The translations under genes were made by a program, and so were the position numbers. From contig CBDBIG010000003.1 in assembly GCA_965205845.1 (NCBI GenBank), positions 806,001-870,000 of the forward strand: a stretch of DNA of 64,000 bases. The letters run 5' to 3'. Below are positions 63,151-64,000 of the stretch, piece by piece. The stretch is from CBDBIG01 sp965205845 [NCBI: bacterium] (GTDB lineage Bacteria; SAR324). Within the stretch, counting starts at the first letter, position 1. Each line of letters begins with the position of its first letter. The notes below the pieces were generated by a model. The model was not told the origin of the DNA. It saw only the letters and a list, made by a program, of their open reading frames with translations, and searched no databases.

Positions 63151-63510
63151 CTTGGCAAGATGTGATCACTCGCTACGATTCAAAAAACACCCCCTTCTAC
63201 CTTGACCCACCCTACCACGGGCACGAAAACGACTATGGCAAGGTTTTTTGTTGAGCGAGACTTTGAAAGTCTCGCAACGGTTAAAGGGCAAGGCAGGTTT
63301 CTCCTGAGCATCAACGACACACCGCAGATACGCGCGTGGTTTACGCAGTCCGACCGCTACCAAATGAAAACCCACTACACCCTAGGCTTGCATGCTGTTG
63401 TCGGGAAAAAACAGGTACGCGAATTGCTATACACAAACTTAGCACCCGAGGCCATGAAAACCGTAAAAGTGGCCTCGCCATACCCACAACATCGCAAGGA
63501 TAAGGAAAAA
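63139..63510 (+). pseudogene. D12-class adenine methylase remnant, copy 3
   Basis: WQDVITRYDSKNTPFYLDPP, then YHGHENDYGKVF, with DPPY intact, then a one-base shift and FLLSINDTPQIRAWFTQSDR, THYTLGLHAVVGKKQVRELL. Very close to copy 2 but with the NTPFYLD variant of copy 1. The N-terminal part is replaced by transposase sequence. It is followed by the com-like piece. Confidence 0.72.
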
Positions 63511-63516
63511 CAAACA

Positions 63517-63633
63517 TGCGAGGGCATCCAAGAAATGCGTTGCCCGCACTGCAATTCGCTTTTAGCAAAAGCCACACCCGTTGATAACAATACCACGCTT
63601 GTACAGCGATCATGCGCGCAAAAAAGGGGCTAA
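63517..63633 (+). pseudogene. Com-like fragment, copy 2
   Basis: EGIQEMRCPHCNSLLAKATP carries the first CxxC knuckle of Com; the second knuckle is lost (VDNNTTLVQRSCAQKRG). A 32-codon lysine-rich frame (63612-63710) follows in another frame and is probably by-product. Confidence 0.5.
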
Positions 63634-63706
63634 CCGAGCTAAATAAGTTCGAAAAGCGTCCCAAGAAAGGCAGAAAGGCAGCAAAAAAAACCAGAAAAAG
63701 CCCATG

Positions 63707-64000
63707 TTAAGCCAAAGGGTCAACCTTGGCGTTTGGACCATGTTTGCAATCGATACTTGCACACTCGGTAATAATCCAATCAAGCAAGATATCATGGGGC
63801 TGCCGCACAAGATTGGGCAGTACTTGAACCCCATAACCAAGGCCAATTAGCAAGGGTAAACCGCCGCGGCGGGTGGTTTTTAGGTGGGCAAGCCAGCGGT
63901 CATAAAAACCCTTGCCACTGCCCAAACGCATCCCGTTTGCGGCGAAAGCTAACCCTGGCATAATCACCAGTTCAATCGCTTCTGGGGCGGGCAAAGGGGA
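63707..64000 (-). CDS. 5-formyltetrahydrofolate cyclo-ligase (partial)
   Basis: The C-terminal 97 codons or so; the gene begins beyond the right edge. PGLAFAANGMRLGSGKGFYD, the signature of the family (G-x-RLG-x-G-x-G-x-YDR), is followed by PLLIGLGYGVQVLPNLV and PHDILLDWIITE. The enzyme converts 5-formyl-THF to 5,10-methenyl-THF with ATP. The loop reads LGSGKGFYDRW where LGxGxGYYDR is usual, a mild change. Its stop lies just beyond the prophage remnant. Confidence 0.88.
   Translation of the reverse strand, partial: SPLPAPEAIELVIMPGLAFAANGMRLGSGKGFYDRWLAHLKTTRRGGLPLLIGLGYGVQVLPNLVRQPHDILLDWIITECASIDCKHGPNAKVDPLA

Noticed and set aside
52643-63710. Remnants C and D as one intact, inducible Mu-like prophage
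   Set aside because: Transposase A, terminase, protease, lysis and most tail genes are missing, and the repressor, sheath and methylase are broken.
1-64000. tRNA and rRNA genes
   Set aside because: No cloverleaf with a GTTCGAATC-type T-arm and no rRNA-like stretch was recognised by eye; a covariance-model search would be needed to exclude small RNAs.

Overview
The window comes from a diderm (LPS-bearing) bacterium, most likely a member of the Pseudomonadota. The signs are an LptD-type outer-membrane assembly protein, an LptC-like protein, a phenylalanine-terminated outer-membrane barrel, lipoproteins, an MreB-associated RodA, and Mu-like prophage DNA. The four-cysteine (zinc-type) bL32 is not the form usual in Beta- or Gammaproteobacteria, so I do not name a class. 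Base composition is close to balanced. No rRNA, tRNA or CRISPR array was recognised.

Layout. 1-6.6 kb: end of a CtaG-like cytochrome oxidase assembly gene, an outer-membrane protein, an AidB-type acyl-CoA dehydrogenase, a broken phage-type gene with a 59-bp tandem array, an unknown protein and spermidine synthase. 6.8-11.6 kb: rpmF, then fabD-fabG-acpP-fabF (plsX and fabH are not between rpmF and fabD) and gcvH. 11.6-15.9 kb: tsaD, tsaB, a ProX-type editing protein, tsaE and tsaC, a complete bacterial t6A set. 16.5-24.7 kb: lptD, two ChaC-like cyclotransferases, rodA, a DCC thiol oxidoreductase and a Kef-type antiporter. 24.8-26.7 kb: Mu-like remnant A. 27-41.6 kb: parA, nusB, an enlarged ligA, trkA, lptC with three in-frame repeats, an RCC1 lipoprotein, a radical SAM protein, a Bax-like hydrolase, podovirus-type remnants and a polyglycine lipoprotein. 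41.9-45.7 kb: Mu-like remnant B (baseplate, tail fibre, com and mom). 45.8-52.3 kb: a four-domain rhodanese with a cysteine dioxygenase, a membrane protein, an RraA-family protein, a family III CoA-transferase and a glycosyltransferase stump cut by the prophage. 52.6-63.7 kb: Mu-like remnants C and D. The window ends in a 5-formyltetrahydrofolate cyclo-ligase gene.

The Mu-like DNA keeps Mu gene order (repressor, B, gemA, portal, MuF, major head, tail sheath, DNA modification genes, right end) but with deletions, frameshifts and shuffled duplicate pieces. It looks inactive. Shared end sequences with the core CATGCTTTGCCAC and TG/CA tips occur at most of the remnant borders, in inverted orientation.

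Two signals stand out. First, the prophage carries an intact 697-residue MuF protein whose C-terminus looks like an ADP-ribosyltransferase toxin behind a kinase-like middle domain, followed by a small overlapping gene. Second, host and phage genes alike show many short direct tandem duplications (56 to 239 bp), often at a gene's 3' end or across a gene junction (fabF, tsaC, nusB-ligA, major head gene, tail sheath), with in-frame versions inside tsaB, lptC and ligA.
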